From JANNPJ01 sp965200525 (lineage in GTDB: Bacteria > Actinomycetota > Actinomycetes > Actinomycetales > Kineosporiaceae): DNA of 64,000 bases. Within the stretch, counting starts at the first letter, position 1. Each line of letters begins with the position of its first letter. Location: NCBI GenBank assembly GCA_965200525.1, contig OZ241368.1, positions 4,526,001-4,590,000 on the forward strand, in the 5' to 3' direction. The translations under genes were made by a program, and so were the position numbers. Below, piece after piece: positions 17,553 through 25,864 of this stretch. The notes below the pieces were generated by a model. That model saw only the letters and a program-made list of their open reading frames with translations. It searched no databases and was not told the DNA's origin.

Positions 17553-18707
17553 GTGGACGAGATGACGCAGGGATTCGAGAAGCTCACCGGCCGCCGGGCC
17601 GACGGGGTCTGGGCCGCCCCGGGCCGGGTCAACCTGATCGGTGAGCACACCGACTACAGCGGTGGCCTGGTGCTGCCGATGGCCCTGCCCCAGGTCTGCC
17701 TGGTCGGCGCCGCCCGGCGGGACGACGACACGATCACCGTGCAGTCGCGGCAGCGGGACGGCGAGCGGGTCGAGGTGTCGTTCGACGTTGTGCCCGGGGA
17801 CGTCGAGGGCTGGGCCGGGTACGCGGTCGGCATCGTCTGGGCCCTGCGGCAGGCCGGGCACGACGTCCGCGGGGTCGATCTGGTGCTCGACTCGAACGTG
17901 CCGATCGGCGCCGGGCTGTCGTCGTCGGCGTCGGTGGGCTGCTCGGTCGCGATCGCCCTGCGGGACCTGTACGGCCTGGCGCTGAACGGGCCCGACCTGG
18001 CCGCCGTCGCCCGGGACTGCGAGAACACGTTCGTCGGCGCTCCGACCGGGGTGATGGACCAGGCCGTCTCGATGAACGCCGAGGCCGGCCACCTGTACTT
18101 CCTGGACACCCGCTCGATGGATTCCGAGCAGGTGCCCTTCGACCTGGGCCGACGCGACCTGACCCTGCTGGTGATCGACACCGTGACCGCCCACGAGCAC
18201 AGCCACGGCGGTTACGCCTCGCGCCGGCAGGCGGTCGAGCAGGCGGCCCGGCTGCTGGGCGTGGCCGAACTGCGCGACGTCACCCCGGACCGACTGGACG
18301 ACGCGCTGGCCCGGCTGACCGAGGCCGGCGACCCGGTGATCGCCCGCCGGGCCAAGCACGTGGTCACCGAGAACGCCCGGGTCGAGGCCGTGGTCGAGAT
18401 CCTCGACGCCGGCCGCGACCCGCGCGAGGTGGGCCCGATCCTGAACGCCGGCCACGCCTCGTTGCGGGACGACTTCGAGATCTCCACCCCCGAGCTCGAC
18501 CTGGCCGTGGAGGTCGCCCTGGCGGCCGGCGCCCACGGGGCCCGGATGACCGGCGGCGGCTTCGGCGGCAGTGCCATCGCCCTGGTCGACTCGGCCGAGG
18601 TCGAGGCGGTCCAGGCCGCCGTCGACAAGGCCTACGCCGAGAAGGGGTACCACCCGGCCCGGTTCTTCACCGCCGTCCCGGCCGACGGAGCGCGGCGGGT
18701 GAGCTGA
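17553..18707 (+). CDS. galK: galactokinase
   Basis: The 384-residue GHMP kinase phosphorylates galactose at C1. The signature GRVNLIGEHTDYSGG is near residues 23-37, the phosphate loop IGAGLSSSASVG is near residues 110-121, and the C-terminal GGGFGGSAIAL closes the fold. The GTG at 17553 has GAAAGG eight bases upstream; a following in-frame ATG (17562) is an alternative. Sits directly after galT. Confidence 0.96.
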   Translation: MDEMTQGFEKLTGRRADGVWAAPGRVNLIGEHTDYSGGLVLPMALPQVCLVGAARRDDDTITVQSRQRDGERVEVSFDVVPGDVEGWAGYAVGIVWALRQAGHDVRGVDLVLDSNVPIGAGLSSSASVGCSVAIALRDLYGLALNGPDLAAVARDCENTFVGAPTGVMDQAVSMNAEAGHLYFLDTRSMDSEQVPFDLGRRDLTLLVIDTVTAHEHSHGGYASRRQAVEQAARLLGVAELRDVTPDRLDDALARLTEAGDPVIARRAKHVVTENARVEAVVEILDAGRDPREVGPILNAGHASLRDDFEISTPELDLAVEVALAAGAHGARMTGGGFGGSAIALVDSAEVEAVQAAVDKAYAEKGYHPARFFTAVPADGARRVS

Positions 18708-18741
18708 CCGCCCGGGCGTAGTACTCGTCGGTAACTTGCCC

Positions 18742-18747
18742 TAGGAT
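18742..18747 (+). promoter_or_regulatory. -10 box of a probable leaderless promoter
   Basis: TAGGAT lies 6 nt before the ATG of the first crotonase gene and leaves no room for a ribosome-binding site, the geometry of a leaderless transcript. Confidence 0.5.
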
Positions 18748-18753
18748 GCAGGC

Positions 18754-19569
18754 ATGATCGCCTTCGACGTCCAGGTGCGCGACGGCGTGGCCGAGGTGAC
18801 CCTGCTCGGCCCCGGCCCGGGCAACGCGATCGGCCCCGACTTCATCGCCGAGCTGCCGCAGCTGTTCGCCGGCCTGGACGCCGACGAGGAAGTCCGGGCG
18901 GTGGTGCTCACCGGCTCCGGGGACAACTTCTGTTACGGCCTCGACCTGCGGGCCTACGCCCCGGTGTTCGGCGAGCAGCTCTCCGAGGACGGCGGTCTGG
19001 CCCGGCCCCGGACCCGGCTGCACGGCCAGATCCGGTTGATGCAGGCCGCCCTGGACGCCGTGGCCGAGTGCCGCAAACCGGTGGTGGCGGCGGTCAGCGG
19101 CTGGTGCATCGGCGGTGGGGTCGACCTGATCGCGACCTGCGACGTGCGTCACGCCAGCGCCGACGCCCGGTTCAGCGTGCGCGAGGTCCGGGTCGGGATG
19201 GTCGCCGACCTGGGCAGCCTGCAGCGCCTACCCGGGATTCTCACCGACGGACACCTGCGCGAGCTGGTACTCACCGGCAAGGACGTCGACGCCGCCCGGG
19301 CCGAGCGGATCGGCCTGGTCAACGATGTGCACGAGACCCCGGCGGCGGCGCTGGCGGCGGCCCGCGAGTTCGCCGCCGAGGTGGCCGCCAACCCGCCGCT
19401 GGTGGTCCAGGGGATCAAGCAGGTGCTGGACGTCGACCGCTCCGCCCGGGTGGCCTCGGGGCTGAAGCTGGTCGCGGCCTGGAACTCGGCCTTCCTGCCC
19501 TCGGCCGACCTCGCCGAGGCGATGACCGCCTTCGCCGAGCGGCGCAAGCCCGACTTCACCGGTCGCTGA
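18754..19569 (+). CDS. crotonase family, dienoyl-CoA isomerase-like
   Basis: The 271-residue protein has the crotonase fold with oxyanion-hole segments DNFCYGLDLRAY and VSGWCIGGGVDLIATCDVR. The stretch VREVRVGMVADLGSLQRLP carries the acidic pattern typical of delta3,5-delta2,4-dienoyl-CoA isomerases rather than plain hydratases, so a role in unsaturated fatty-acid oxidation is likely. The transcript appears leaderless. A second crotonase follows 47 bases downstream with its own ribosome-binding site, suggesting a two-gene unit. Confidence 0.85.
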   Translation: MIAFDVQVRDGVAEVTLLGPGPGNAIGPDFIAELPQLFAGLDADEEVRAVVLTGSGDNFCYGLDLRAYAPVFGEQLSEDGGLARPRTRLHGQIRLMQAALDAVAECRKPVVAAVSGWCIGGGVDLIATCDVRHASADARFSVREVRVGMVADLGSLQRLPGILTDGHLRELVLTGKDVDAARAERIGLVNDVHETPAAALAAAREFAAEVAANPPLVVQGIKQVLDVDRSARVASGLKLVAAWNSAFLPSADLAEAMTAFAERRKPDFTGR

Positions 19570-19616
19570 GCCGTCGGCCCGCGCCGTCCTCAGATCCGAG
19601 TCCCAGGAGAGCCCAG

Positions 19617-20282
19617 ATGCCCGCACTGACCCGCACCGGCGATGTCTTCGTCCTGGACCTGGGCGACACCGAGAACCGGTTCCACCCGGGCTGGCTGGCC
19701 GAGGTGGGCAAGGCTCTCGACGAGGTGGTCGCGACCGAGGGGCCCAAAGCGCTGGTGACGGCGGCGACCGGCAAGTTCTGGTCCAACGGCCTCGACCTGG
19801 AGTGGGTGTCGCAGCACCAGGACGAGTTCGCCTCCTACGCCCTGCGGGTGCAGGAGCTGTTCGCCCGGCTGCTGGAGTTGCCGCTGCCGACCGTGGCCGC
19901 GCTGCAGGGGCACTGCTTCGCCGCCGGGGGCATGCTGGCGCTGGCCCACGACTTCCGGGTGATGCGGGCCGACCGGGGTTTCTTCTGCCTGCCCGAGGTC
20001 GACATCCACATCCCGTTCACCCCCGGCATGGCCGCGCTGGTCCAGGCCCGGTTGGCGCCGCAGGTGGCGCACGAGGTGATGACCACCGGACGGCGCTACG
20101 GCGGTAACGAGGCCGCCGCGGCCGGCATCGTGGACTCGGTGGCGGGCGAGGGGCAGGTGCTCGCCGACGCGCTCGAGCGGGCGGCCGCCCTGGCCGACAA
20201 GGCCTCGGCCGTGCTCGGCACGATCAAGCAGCGGATGTACGCCCCGGTGCTGCTGGCGCTGCGCACCGCCGATTCGGCCTGA
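19617..20282 (+). CDS. crotonase family, enoyl-CoA isomerase-like
   Basis: The 221-residue protein is a short crotonase. Oxyanion-hole segments are KFWSNGLDLEWV and LQGHCFAAGGMLALAHDFR, and the LPEVDIHIPFTPGM region resembles peroxisomal-type delta3-delta2-enoyl-CoA isomerases. The ATG at 19617 has AGGAG about nine bases upstream. With the dienoyl-CoA isomerase-like gene before it, this would give the cell both auxiliary isomerases needed for unsaturated acyl-CoA. Substrate assignment remains inference. Confidence 0.82.
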   Translation: MPALTRTGDVFVLDLGDTENRFHPGWLAEVGKALDEVVATEGPKALVTAATGKFWSNGLDLEWVSQHQDEFASYALRVQELFARLLELPLPTVAALQGHCFAAGGMLALAHDFRVMRADRGFFCLPEVDIHIPFTPGMAALVQARLAPQVAHEVMTTGRRYGGNEAAAAGIVDSVAGEGQVLADALERAAALADKASAVLGTIKQRMYAPVLLALRTADSA

Positions 20283-20468
20283 TCTCGCGGTTCGCGGGTC
20301 GAGGGCCTCGGCTCCAGGGCCATAAGCCGTTCACAAGCGGGGGTAAAACCTTCCCGGAGGACCCCTGCTGAGGTCCGGAATGCCGTTCTGGACGTTCTTT
20401 CTGCAGGTCACGGCTGCTACGTTCGAGGGGCAATTCAATCCGAACCACCCGTGTCGGGAGTCGACCGC

Positions 20469-21398
20469 ATGCATCGTGAGCCGGGCCTCAGGTCACGCGC
20501 CACCGTTCTCTATCTGGCGCCGCTCGCCCTTCTGCTGATCCTCGGCCTCATCTTCGGCCGCACCTTCTTCGGATCCTCGTCCCCGTCGGACAAGGTCGCG
20601 GTGGCCTCGGCCCCGCTGGCCAAGGCGAGCGCCACCGCGACGGCCACCCCCTCGGTGACCGTGACGCCGACCACCGCCCCGACCACCCCGTCGGCCACCG
20701 CGCCGGCCCCGCCGGTCGCGACCCCGCTGAAGAGCCTCGGCGTGGTCAAGGGCAACTACACGCTGAAGGGCCCGAAGAAGGGCAAGGGCTCGTACGCGGT
20801 CTTCGTCCTGGACGGCAAGAAGCGGGTGCTGAAGACCGACAACAAGGCGCCGTTCGCGGTCACCGTGCACACCAAGGCCCTGCCCAACGGCGTCTACACG
20901 GCGACCGTACTGGTCACCCACAAGGGCCGGACGTCGGTCGCGACCACCAGCACGCTCACCGTGAAGAACAAGGCCAAGGCCACGCCGCCGCCGGGCACCA
21001 CGCCGGCGCCCAGCGGCACCGCCGGGGCCGTGCTGGCCTTAACCAACACCGAGCGGGCCAAGGTCGGCTGCAAGGCCCTGACCGTCAATGCCGAGCTGGC
21101 CTCGGCGGCCCAGGCCCACACCGCGGACATGGCCAAGAACAACTACTTCAGCCACGACAGCCAGAACGGCAAGAGCCCGTTCGACCGGATGAAGGACGCC
21201 GGCTACTCGTTCAGCGCCGCGGCGGAGAACATCGCGATGGGCCAGCCGACCGCGGCCGACGTGATGAACGCCTGGATGAACAGCGCCGGGCACAAGGCCA
21301 ACATCCTGAACTGCACCTACACCGAGATCGGGGTGGGTTACGCGAAGGACAAGAACGGCGCCCCGTACTGGACCCAGGACTTCGGCAAGCCGCTGTGA
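20469..21398 (+). CDS. CAP/SCP-domain surface protein
   Basis: About 309 residues from the ATG at 20469, which has GGGAG nine bases upstream; a GTG at 20451 would add six. An N-terminal membrane helix (VLYLAPLALLLILGLIFG) acts as an uncleaved anchor or signal. It is followed by a Thr/Ala/Pro-rich spacer, a beta-rich module (about residues 75-155), a second Pro spacer, and a C-terminal CAP domain with LTNTERAKVGCKALTVN, AQAHTADMAKNNYFSHDS and MNSAGHKANILNC. The two cysteines probably form a disulfide outside the cell. CAP proteins in bacteria are secreted, and their targets are mostly unknown. Confidence 0.87.
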   Translation: MHREPGLRSRATVLYLAPLALLLILGLIFGRTFFGSSSPSDKVAVASAPLAKASATATATPSVTVTPTTAPTTPSATAPAPPVATPLKSLGVVKGNYTLKGPKKGKGSYAVFVLDGKKRVLKTDNKAPFAVTVHTKALPNGVYTATVLVTHKGRTSVATTSTLTVKNKAKATPPPGTTPAPSGTAGAVLALTNTERAKVGCKALTVNAELASAAQAHTADMAKNNYFSHDSQNGKSPFDRMKDAGYSFSAAAENIAMGQPTAADVMNAWMNSAGHKANILNCTYTEIGVGYAKDKNGAPYWTQDFGKPL

Positions 21399-21420
21399 CC
21401 TGAACCGGCCCTGACACCGA

Positions 21421-21453
21421 TTCGGCCCCGACCGCACCGCGGTCGGGGCCGAA
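21421..21453. terminator. bidirectional hairpin terminator
   Basis: TTCGGCCCCGACC and GGTCGGGGCCGAA form a 13-bp perfect stem around a 7-nt loop, placed between the convergent CAP-protein and glycosyltransferase genes. There is no T-run, as is common in high-GC actinobacteria. Confidence 0.75.
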
Positions 21454-21470
21454 CTCGTGCTGCGGGTGGT

Positions 21471-22343
21471 TCAGAGATGCAGGATGCCGTACCGGCGGGA
21501 TCCTTCGATCCGGCCGACCGCCGCGCCCAGGGTGGTGGCCAGCTGGGCCCGGCCGGTCCGGGTGCTCACCCCGGCGACGGCGAGCACCACGTCGAGCCAG
21601 CCGCGCAGGGTCCGCCGCAACCGCCGGGGAGCGAGCTCGTCCCGGTGCTTGAGGTGGAGCAGCACCTCGTTGCGCGAGTACGACCGCTCCTGCCGGAAAA
21701 TCTCGACGTAGCTGCGCCGGTAGCGGTAACGAACCACGGCGTCGGGCGCGAAGACCGGCTCGATCCCGGCCTGGTGCAGCCGGAACGAGACGTCGAGGTC
21801 CTCCAGGGCCAGCAGGTCGTCGTCGAAACCGTCGACCTTGTCGAAGGCCGAGCGGTTCAGGGCCATCCCGGCGCCGATCACCGTCGTCCGGTGGTCCAGC
21901 AGGGCGTCGAGTCGCACCGACTGCAACGGCTGCCGCCGGCCCCGCAGCCAGCTCGGGTTCAGGCTCTCGGAGTCGAGCCGGGCCCCGACGAAGTCGTGGT
22001 GGTCGAGCGCGTTGGCCATCTCCCGCAGGTAGCCCGGGTCGACCACGTCGTCGCTGTCCAGCATCAGCAACCGGTCGGCCCCGGCCTGGCGGACGGCCTG
22101 GTTGATCGCGTAGCCGCGGCCGGGGCGGCCGTGGGCGTCGATCACCCGGATCCACAGCCGGGAGGAGAACTGGTCGAGCAGCACGGTGACGTCGTCGGTG
22201 ATCCCGTTGTCGGCGATCAGCAGTTCCCACGGCTCGGCGAAGTCCTGCCCGGCCAGGGCCAGCAGCTGCTCGCGCAGCATTGGCGCGACCTTGCCGCGGC
22301 AGGGAATGATCACCGAGATGGCGGGGGCAAAGTCGGTGATCAT
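21471..22343 (-). CDS. family 2 glycosyltransferase
   Basis: The 290-residue GT-A enzyme starts with the nucleotide-binding strand ISVIIPCRGK and carries LIADNG, the metal-binding LMLDSDDVVDPGYL, and the acceptor-side ALEDLDVSFRLHQAG. A C-terminal basic region (RRYRRSYVEIFRQERSYSRN) and a final helix follow, with no clear membrane segment. It probably transfers a sugar to a cell-envelope glycan. It stands alone, with no polysaccharide cluster around it. Confidence 0.85.
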   Translation of the reverse strand: MITDFAPAISVIIPCRGKVAPMLREQLLALAGQDFAEPWELLIADNGITDDVTVLLDQFSSRLWIRVIDAHGRPGRGYAINQAVRQAGADRLLMLDSDDVVDPGYLREMANALDHHDFVGARLDSESLNPSWLRGRRQPLQSVRLDALLDHRTTVIGAGMALNRSAFDKVDGFDDDLLALEDLDVSFRLHQAGIEPVFAPDAVVRYRYRRSYVEIFRQERSYSRNEVLLHLKHRDELAPRRLRRTLRGWLDVVLAVAGVSTRTGRAQLATTLGAAVGRIEGSRRYGILHL

Positions 22344-22581
22344 GTTGCGAATCTAACGCCACGGCAGAGTCAATGCCATGTACGGGCTCACGACTTCGAC
22401 GGCAAGTCTTCCGTAAGGTTAGCTATCTCAGTCGGCTCTCAGCTTTATTTCCGATCCAGGGTCAGTCGACCTGCGGCGATGCGTAAGCTGGCCTGCTGCG
22501 GGTGCTCGTGTGAGGCGCGCCGCTGTGCACCAGGACCGATCGGCCTGGCAGGCGAACGGGGCCGGACGGAGGGGGTGTGTG

Positions 22582-23013
22582 ATGACAGAACCGACGATGC
22601 ATATCGGTGAAGTGGCCGAGCGGATCGGCCTGTCGCTGCGGACCATCCGGTACTACGAGGAAGTCGGCCTGATCACGCCGTCGGCCCGGACCCAGGGTGG
22701 GTTCCGGCTCTACACCGAGTCCGACGCCGCCCGGTTGCAGCTGGTCAAGGACATGAAGCCGCTCGGCTTCAGCCTGGACGAGATGCGCGACCTGCTCGGC
22801 GTGCTCGACCGGCTGGACGATTCCGGTTCCGAGCCGGCCGTGCACGACCAGCTCACCGAGCGCCTGGCCATGTACCGGGTCGCCGCCGATGCCCGGTGCG
22901 ACGCGTTGCGCGGACAGCTGCGGATCGCGGAGTCGCTGGCCGGCACCCTGCGCCGCCGCCTCGGGGTCCACCGCAACCAGAGCAGTGACACCCAGAGCCC
23001 CGAACGCTCCTAG
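22582..23013 (+). CDS. MerR family transcriptional regulator
   Basis: The 143-residue regulator has the winged helix-turn-helix near its N-terminus (HIGEVAERIGLSLRTIRYYEEVG), then the FRLYTESDAARLQLVKDMKPLG segment and a coiled-coil dimerisation region. The C-terminal part has a lone cysteine (C112 or nearby) but no CxxC or CxxxC metal site, so metal sensing is not supported. The ATG at 22582 follows GGAGGGGG. Its stop codon overlaps that of the opposing TetR-derived reading frame at a CCTAGG palindrome. Confidence 0.85.
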   Translation: MTEPTMHIGEVAERIGLSLRTIRYYEEVGLITPSARTQGGFRLYTESDAARLQLVKDMKPLGFSLDEMRDLLGVLDRLDDSGSEPAVHDQLTERLAMYRVAADARCDALRGQLRIAESLAGTLRRRLGVHRNQSSDTQSPERS

Positions 23014-23162
23014 GGGTTCCGGCTCTCGCGCCCGTCGAACAGCAGGGCGGTGATCTCCGGCACCTCCAGGACGGCGCGCCAGTCGTCGGCCCGGCCGAGC
23101 ACGGCCAGCGCGGTGCGCAGCATGGTGGCCCGGGCCGCCGCCACCGCCTGAACGCTGAGGTC
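23010..23162 (-). pseudogene. out-of-frame C-terminal part of the TetR gene
   Basis: Directly after the TetR stop codon (TGA at 23163-23161), the next frame is open for exactly 50 codons from GAC at 23162-23160 to a TAG at 23012-23010. It reads DLSVQAVAAARATMLRTALA and on, an alpha-helical sequence with the strong third-position GC bias of real genes. Skipping the single T of that stop joins the two parts without a gap. This is either a real frameshift or a sequencing error. Confidence 0.6.
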
Positions 23163-23706
23163 ACTCCAGATGCAGTCGGTAGCAGGCGTACTCCATGGCG
23201 TTCAGGAACAGGTCGACGGTCCACTCGTCCAGGGCCGGCCGGCCGCCGTCGGTCACCTTGTCGTTGACCAGCCGGGTCAGTTGCCGCAACAGCACCGGCC
23301 GCAGGCCGAACACCGGGCTGGACGGGTCATGGGCCCCGGCGTGCAGCGAGCGCAGCAGCGGCCGGTTGGCGCCGGTCCAGGCCAGATAGGCGTCGATCCC
23401 CGCGATCAGGCGGGGCAGGTCGCCCGGGACCGAGCCCACGGCGTCCCCGATCAGGGTGGAGATCGAGCGGCCGATCCGGCCGAGCACGATGTCCAGGGCG
23501 CCGTCGATGTTGCGGAAGTACCGGTAGAACGTCGGCCGGGAGGTCTCGGCGACCTCGATCACCCGGGCGACATTGGCGCCGTGGTAGCCGAACTCGGCGA
23601 AAACCTGCGAGGTGGCGGCCAGGATCCGCTCGCGGACCAGGCGGGCCTCGTTCTCGGTCTGCGCCGGCCGGCCGGGACGCCGCGGTTGGCTCGGCTCGGT
23701 GATCAT
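23161..23706 (-). CDS. TetR family regulator, apparently truncated by frameshift
   Basis: The visible protein is about 181 residues from the ATG at 23706 (193 from a GTG at 23742). The N-terminal TetR helix-turn-helix is intact: RERILAATSQVFAEFGYHGANV then IEVAETSRPTFYRYFRNIDGA. The ligand-binding domain stops at ACYRLHLE, where the next frame continues with a plausible last helix pair. It lies about 60 bases downstream of the MFS gene on the same strand and probably regulates it. If the frameshift is real, dimerisation through the last helices may be lost. Confidence 0.75.
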   Translation of the reverse strand: MITEPSQPRRPGRPAQTENEARLVRERILAATSQVFAEFGYHGANVARVIEVAETSRPTFYRYFRNIDGALDIVLGRIGRSISTLIGDAVGSVPGDLPRLIAGIDAYLAWTGANRPLLRSLHAGAHDPSSPVFGLRPVLLRQLTRLVNDKVTDGGRPALDEWTVDLFLNAMEYACYRLHLE

Positions 23707-23766
23707 CGGGGACAGTTTCGCCCAGTGATCAGCTGCGCGCACGCGGTTTCGCCGAGGGCCGCCGGC

Positions 23767-25095
23767 TCAGCGGGCCAGCCGGGCACCGTCGTGCTCGGGG
23801 TTCAGGAACAGCAGGCAGGTCCCGCCGAGCAGGGCCAGACCACCGGCCAGCCGGAAGACGTGGTCGAACCCGGTGCTCTCGGTGCCGGCCAGGTCGAGCA
23901 GCCGCCCGGTGACCGAGGGGGAGACGACGGCGCCGAGCGAGGAGATCGCCGTCCCCACGCACAGGGCGACACTGCGCCGCTCGACCGGAACCAGGTCGGC
24001 GATCGCCGAGGAGGTCAGCGGGGCCAGCGCGATGCCGGCCCCGAACGCGACGGCCACGCTGACCAGCAGGGCCGGACCGTGCAGGCCGAGCGTCATCGCG
24101 AACAGGCCGCAGGCGGGCACGAAGGCGGCGGCGAACCCGAGCAGGGCGTAGGTGGAGTGGCTGCTGCGGCCGGCTCGGCGGCGCCGGTGGGCCAGGTAGA
24201 CCACCGTCGGCACCGAGATGACGGCGACCAGGCTGGGTAGGCCGATCAGGAAGCCGACCGTCGTCTCCCGGTAGCCCCCCTCGTCCTCCAGAAAGGTCGG
24301 CAGCCAGGAGAAGCCCAGCCCCAGGGCCCAGTTGCCGGTGAACCCGGCGGCGGCCGCGGCGATCCAGGTCGGGCTGGTCAGGATCCGGTACAACGGGATG
24401 GCCGGGCCGGGCGCCGGCACCCCGGCCGTCGCCGGTGCGGGGACGGCATCGGCGACGGGGACGGGCGCCGCGTACGAGCCCTCGCCCCCGAACCGCAGCC
24501 AGGCCGCCGTCCAGAGCAGACCGACCAGGCCGAGCAGGCCGAACGCCCAGCGCCAGCCGGCCAGATGAATGGCGATGGCCAGCAGCGGCCCGCCGATGAT
24601 CACCCCGAGCGCGCCGCCGAGCGTGATGATCCCGGCCACGGTGGTTCTCTCCCCGGCCGCGAACCAGGTGAACGCCACGTGGTTGGCCATCGGCAGGCTC
24701 GGCCCCTCGCCGGCTCCGAGCAGCACCCGGGTGGCGATCAGCACGCTGAAACCGGCCGCCGGCACCAGCAGCGGCAACTGGGCCACCGACCAGATCACCG
24801 CCATCGCCACCAGCAGGCCGCTGGCCGGCCAGTGCCCGCCGAACAGCCCGACCAGCAGGGCCGAGACGCTGAAGAGCAAGTAGAACGAGCTGCCGACGGC
24901 CCCGAACTGGGTGTTGCTCAGGTGCAGGTCGCGGGTGATCGCCGGCCCGGCCAGGCCCAGGACGGCCTTGTCGCCGAAGTTGATGATCGAGAACAGCGCC
25001 AGCAGCCCCAGGACCGCGCCCGCGCCCGGCCCCGGGTGGCGGAGGCTGCGGACCGCGGCCGAGGTGGGCGTGGTGGCCGGCGAGGCAGCGGTCAC
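23767..25095 (-). CDS. MFS transporter
   Basis: The 442-residue protein has twelve predicted membrane helices with a variable loop of Pro/Ala after helix six. The segment LGAGEGPSLPMANHVAFTWF near helix 4-5 resembles the anion:cation symporter branch (sugar acids, aromatic acids). The GTG at 25095 has AGGAGG about ten bases upstream and removes a 31-residue non-conserved extension. TetR follows on the same strand. Whether it imports carboxylates or exports a drug cannot be settled here. Confidence 0.85.
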   Translation of the reverse strand: MTAASPATTPTSAAVRSLRHPGPGAGAVLGLLALFSIINFGDKAVLGLAGPAITRDLHLSNTQFGAVGSSFYLLFSVSALLVGLFGGHWPASGLLVAMAVIWSVAQLPLLVPAAGFSVLIATRVLLGAGEGPSLPMANHVAFTWFAAGERTTVAGIITLGGALGVIIGGPLLAIAIHLAGWRWAFGLLGLVGLLWTAAWLRFGGEGSYAAPVPVADAVPAPATAGVPAPGPAIPLYRILTSPTWIAAAAAGFTGNWALGLGFSWLPTFLEDEGGYRETTVGFLIGLPSLVAVISVPTVVYLAHRRRRAGRSSHSTYALLGFAAAFVPACGLFAMTLGLHGPALLVSVAVAFGAGIALAPLTSSAIADLVPVERRSVALCVGTAISSLGAVVSPSVTGRLLDLAGTESTGFDHVFRLAGGLALLGGTCLLFLNPEHDGARLAR

Positions 25096-25242
25096 GGGTC
25101 GGGTACCTCCTGGATCGCGCGCTCGGCGTCGGGCCGTCGCGGTCAGCACTGACCCGAACGTCGGTTCAGTTACAACCGTACGGATCACCCAGCGGATTCA
25201 CCATGACTGTTTGTTCCCGATCGGGAACGACCCGGCCGGGGT

Positions 25243-25719
25243 TCAACGGATATTGCGGCGGTCACGACCCCGGCCGTGCCGATCCGGTCCGGAACCCGGG
25301 CCGTAGACAACGACGCCGACGATCGGCACGACCAGGAACCAGAGCCAGGACCCGGTCGTGAAGAACAGGATCACCGCCAGCAGCGGAGCCGCGGCGGTGA
25401 CCATCCAGGCATAGGGCTCCGGCAGCAGGCCGCCGCTCGGATGCGCGCCGGACGCCGCCGGATGCGCGCCGGACGCCGCCGGGTGCGCGCCGGACGCCGC
25501 CGGGTGGGTCGGCACCGGCGTCGATCCCGGGTGCGGTCGCGGTTCGGGCAGGTCGGCGAACACGAGGTCCAGATCGCCCCAGGTCCGGGCCTGCCCGGCC
25601 TGCACGGCTCGCTCCTCGTACTCCTGCAGGTCGATCCGTCCCTCGGCCTGGTGCGTCTTCAGGGCGGCCACGGCCGCGTCCCGCTCGCCGGTGCCGATTC
25701 GTTCCGATGCATCGCTCAT
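25243..25719 (-). CDS. DUF1707 domain membrane protein
   Basis: The 158-residue protein has an N-terminal DUF1707 domain (RIGTGERDAAVAALKTH, then GRIDLQEYEERAVQAGQA), a Pro/His/Ala spacer with HPAASGA repeats, and one or two C-terminal membrane helices (AWMVTAAAPLLAVILFF and WLWFLVVPIVGVVVYG). The ATG at 25719 follows GAGGATGAG. DUF1707 is an actinobacterial domain of unknown function often fused to membrane segments. It is divergent from the chemoreceptor-PilZ gene. Confidence 0.85.
   Translation of the reverse strand: MSDASERIGTGERDAAVAALKTHQAEGRIDLQEYEERAVQAGQARTWGDLDLVFADLPEPRPHPGSTPVPTHPAASGAHPAASGAHPAASGAHPSGGLLPEPYAWMVTAAAPLLAVILFFTTGSWLWFLVVPIVGVVVYGPGSGPDRHGRGRDRRNIR
25437..25505 (-). 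repeat. 21-bp in-frame tandem repeat (HPAASGA)
   Basis: Three direct 21-nt copies plus a partial one encode HPAASGA in the spacer of the DUF1707 protein. Two copies are identical and one differs by a single base. The length is a multiple of three, so copy changes keep the frame. Confidence 0.8.
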
Positions 25720-25864
25720 CGGCTCATCCTCACGCCGCGGTCGGGCCGGGCCAACCACCGATCGGTGGACGGCGACAGTCACTTCAGTCCGGCCGGTGGC
25801 ACGCCGATCCCCCTCAGGCTGGAGAGCTGCTCCAGCCCGGCGTTCGTGGAGGCGGCCGACAGCG

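Noticed and set aside
22853..23224. 123-codon minus-strand frame over the TetR end
   Set aside because: Arg/Pro/Cys-rich and without homology-like features; the frame adjoining the TetR stop is the one with helical, GC-biased codons.
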